Positions 61,069-64,000 of a stretch of DNA of 64,000 bases are shown here, in pieces (within the stretch, counting starts at the first letter, position 1; every line of letters starts with the position of its first letter). A program made the position numbers and the translations under genes. The stretch is from Gemmataceae bacterium (lineage in GTDB: Bacteria > Planctomycetota > Planctomycetia > Gemmatales > Gemmataceae), in contig JAKEET010000013.1 in NCBI GenBank assembly GCA_022616435.1, positions 1 to 64,000 of the forward strand, written 5' to 3'. Below the pieces are notes generated by a model, which worked only from the letters and a program-made list of their open reading frames with translations, was not told the DNA's origin and ran no database searches.

Positions 61069-62298
61069 CTAGATCCCGTCCACGAACCGCCCGGGGTTGA
61101 ACAGCCCGCGCGGATCGTACTGTTGTTTTACGGCGCGCATCAGCCAGGCGTTGGCGGGCGGTGCGTTGCCCCACACCCCAACGCCCGACTTCAAGTCGCT
61201 GGGCAGCCGCACGGCGATGATGGTTCCAAGTCCAAATTCCACCGGCGCATGCTCCGTGAAGGGAACCACCTCTTCATATGCATAGTGAACGATGCCGTTG
61301 CCGGCGTGCGCCTGGATCGCCGGTTGCGGCGCGTTGGCGTTCGCGGCCGAGCAGAGCCGGGCGACGTCGCTGGGCAACTGATTCGCTTTGAATACGATCC
61401 TGGCCTGCGTCAACTCTTGCCAGTCGATCAGGGCTTGCCACAAGGCCGCCGCGGTTTCGCCCACGCGTGCGTTGAGCGAATGGCTCCCGCCCAGCTCCTT
61501 GACGAGCTGCTGCACTTGCCAGTTGACCGCATCGGCATTGCCTTCATAACCGACCACCAGACTCCAGGGAGCGCCGGGACACGCCGTTCGCGCCGCCCCG
61601 AAGACGGCCTGCGCGGCCCGCTGGTTCAAGAGCTCCACACACACGGGCCGGGTCTGGGAGCCATGCACGCCGGCGAGCAGCTTCTCCAGCCCGGTCTCGG
61701 CGCAACCGATCGCGATCAGCGCATTCTCTTCCGCCAGCGGCCGCAGCTTGAGCGTCACTTGCGTGATGATCCCCAGCGTGCCGAGCGAGCCGATCAGCAG
61801 CTTGCACAGGTCGTAGCCGGCGACGTTCTTCACGACCCGTCCGCCGGCGCTGAACTCATGGCCTGCGTCGTTGACCGCGCTGATGCCGATCACGTAATCG
61901 CGCAGCGTGCCGTAACCGTAGCGGCGCGGCCCGCTGACGTTGGTCGCCAGGATCCCGCCGAGCGTCGCCTGCGCCGCTTGCGGCACGTCGATCGGCAGCC
62001 GCAAGTTTTCGGGTGCGAGCAAGGCTTGCAAGCGCGCCATGGTGATCCCCGCCTGCACGGTCACGGTCATGTCGCGCGCCGGAAAATCGATGACCTGATC
62101 GAGGCCGCACAGCTCGACCGCGATCCCCGGCTTCGTGGGCCGGTTGCCGAGCCCGAGTTGCGTCCGGCCGCCGATCGCATAGATCGCGTGATTCTTCGAA
62201 GCGGCGCCGCGCACCACGTCGCCCAGCTCCGCGACCGAGCTGGGTCGAACGATGGTCAGCGGACCGAAGCCGTCGATCAGGCAGGTGGAGGGTTGCAT
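61069..62298 (-). CDS. glcE: Glycolate oxidase FAD-binding subunit GlcE
   Basis: The 409-residue protein is a PCMH-type FAD-binding oxidoreductase. It has AIYAIGGRTQLGLGNRPTKP at the flavin loop, TVTVQAGITMARLQALLAPE, the long PQAAQATLGGILATNVSGP, and VKNVAGYDLCKLLIGSLGTL, the GlcE/GlcD signature. It lacks GlcD's second domain and matches GlcE in length. Together with glcF it should form part of glycolate oxidase, turning glycolate to glyoxylate. Confidence 0.9.
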   Translation of the reverse strand: MQPSTCLIDGFGPLTIVRPSSVAELGDVVRGAASKNHAIYAIGGRTQLGLGNRPTKPGIAVELCGLDQVIDFPARDMTVTVQAGITMARLQALLAPENLRLPIDVPQAAQATLGGILATNVSGPRRYGYGTLRDYVIGISAVNDAGHEFSAGGRVVKNVAGYDLCKLLIGSLGTLGIITQVTLKLRPLAEENALIAIGCAETGLEKLLAGVHGSQTRPVCVELLNQRAAQAVFGAARTACPGAPWSLVVGYEGNADAVNWQVQQLVKELGGSHSLNARVGETAAALWQALIDWQELTQARIVFKANQLPSDVARLCSAANANAPQPAIQAHAGNGIVHYAYEEVVPFTEHAPVEFGLGTIIAVRLPSDLKSGVGVWGNAPPANAWLMRAVKQQYDPRGLFNPGRFVDGI

Positions 62299-62379
62299 CG
62301 GTGACAGTCATTACATCGGGAACGGCGCGGCAGGGCAAGTTGGGGACTTCTCACCCACTCGAAGGCGTGGGCCAAGCGC

Positions 62380-62889
62380 CTATGAAAAATCGAAAGGGTC
62401 TTTCGCCGGCCGCCGGGAACGCGGCGGCTGCGCGGCAGGCGCCTCCGGCGGCGGCGCGGCCGGGACGTCGAAATCCGGCAAGATGACCGCCGGCGGCGGC
62501 AGCGGCTCGCCCGCGTTGAAGGCGCTCGCCTCGAAGGGGCTCGCTTCGAAGGGGCTCGCCGCCGACAACGTGTAGCGCGGTTGCGGCTTGACGGCCGTCA
62601 TGCCGCGCAGCAGCCAGATCGCGGGCAAGCCCAGGCACAGACCCGCCAGCGGCCAGGAGATCGATTCGATCGGGATTGATTGCTCCGGGTCGAACCAGCG
62701 CACGATCGTACGCACGATCACGAAGACCGGGATGAAGCTCACCAGCGCCACACCCGCCTTGCGGCCGGCCAGCTTGGGGATCTTCTTGCCGCTCTTGAGG
62801 GTGATCTCGCCGCCGACGAGCAGGCCGATGCCCGCGATCAGCATGGCAAACGCCAGGACGAACATGACGAAGCCGAGCGCGAGTTGCAT
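62380..62889 (-). CDS. Small membrane protein with a Pro-rich tail
   Basis: ATG 62889 begins MQLALGFVMFVLAFAMLIAG. The 169-residue product has three hydrophobic segments (about 2-24, 46-66 and 83-103), then a low-complexity tail with an in-frame repeat (SPFEASPFEASAFNAGEP) from a short DNA tandem near 62525-62565, ending RRPAKDPFDFS. No family recognised. It lies between glcE and the second DUF1501 gene on the same strand. Confidence 0.7.
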   Translation of the reverse strand: MQLALGFVMFVLAFAMLIAGIGLLVGGEITLKSGKKIPKLAGRKAGVALVSFIPVFVIVRTIVRWFDPEQSIPIESISWPLAGLCLGLPAIWLLRGMTAVKPQPRYTLSAASPFEASPFEASAFNAGEPLPPPAVILPDFDVPAAPPPEAPAAQPPRSRRPAKDPFDFS

Positions 62890-62912
62890 GACGAGAGCTT
62901 TCGAACGGGCAG

Positions 62913-64000
<1,088 letters not shown>

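Overview
The window reads as chromosomal DNA of a high-GC planctomycete, most probably from the Gemmata lineage. The signs are two DUF1501 proteins, an ECF sigma factor overlapping a Ser/Thr kinase with TPRs, a BBP7-type barrel, two secreted proteins sharing an N-terminal LExLESRxxPS motif, and PQQ, VCBS and YdjY-type secreted proteins. Kinase variants such as DFN and many palindromic intergenic repeats fit the same group. No phylogenetic marker is present, so the placement is inference.

Layout. 1-1843 (minus): selA, then the 5' exon of rtcA (RNA 3'-phosphate cyclase), which is cut inside a Phe codon by what looks like the 5' end of a group II intron running off the left edge. 1975-5699 (plus): a secreted alpha/beta hydrolase, an M28 zinc peptidase with a TTG start and an overlapping 19-codon upstream ORF, and a membrane protein. 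5943-15072 (plus): a tight operon of exported proteins (giant TPR, VCBS/PA14, PQQ propeller, YdjY-like, Pro-rich). 15253-18938 (plus): a complete sugar ABC importer. 18964-24518: export-type hypotheticals, a prenyltransferase-repeat protein, Mn-type sodA, a lipoprotein, a membrane protein and a HEAT/Pro-rich protein.

24614-29669 (minus) is the most unusual stretch. Four genes form two pairs; the members of each pair share a ~20-residue N-terminal segment and the DNA just upstream of the start, but are unrelated afterwards. Two of the four need a -1 frameshift to be read through. Next to it are a small exported protein, tRNA-Ile(UAU) and a mobile-looking palindromic element.

30467-39674: DUF502, a membrane-anchored patatin phospholipase, an overlapping RHH/HNH two-gene module, a DUF58 plus BatA-like VWA pair, a methyltransferase and a small membrane protein. 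39706-47845 (minus): a DsbD-N-like protein, DUF4058, a Gfo/Idh/MocA oxidoreductase, a glutamate-dehydrogenase-type gene coupled to treZ, an MNT nucleotidyltransferase with a broken HEPN partner, and a BBP7 barrel. 48057-58016 (mostly minus): an RTX-like surface protein, an LRR protein, a receiver protein, a second LExR protein, and the kinase/ECF sigma pair. 58141-64000 (minus): DUF1501, glcF, glcE, a membrane protein and a second DUF1501 cut by the right edge.

Most of the gene content is exported or envelope-associated, with sugar uptake, glycolate oxidation and oxidative-stress genes. Palindromic repeats of several unrelated families sit between genes and in places abut or enter coding sequence (the glcF stop, treZ).
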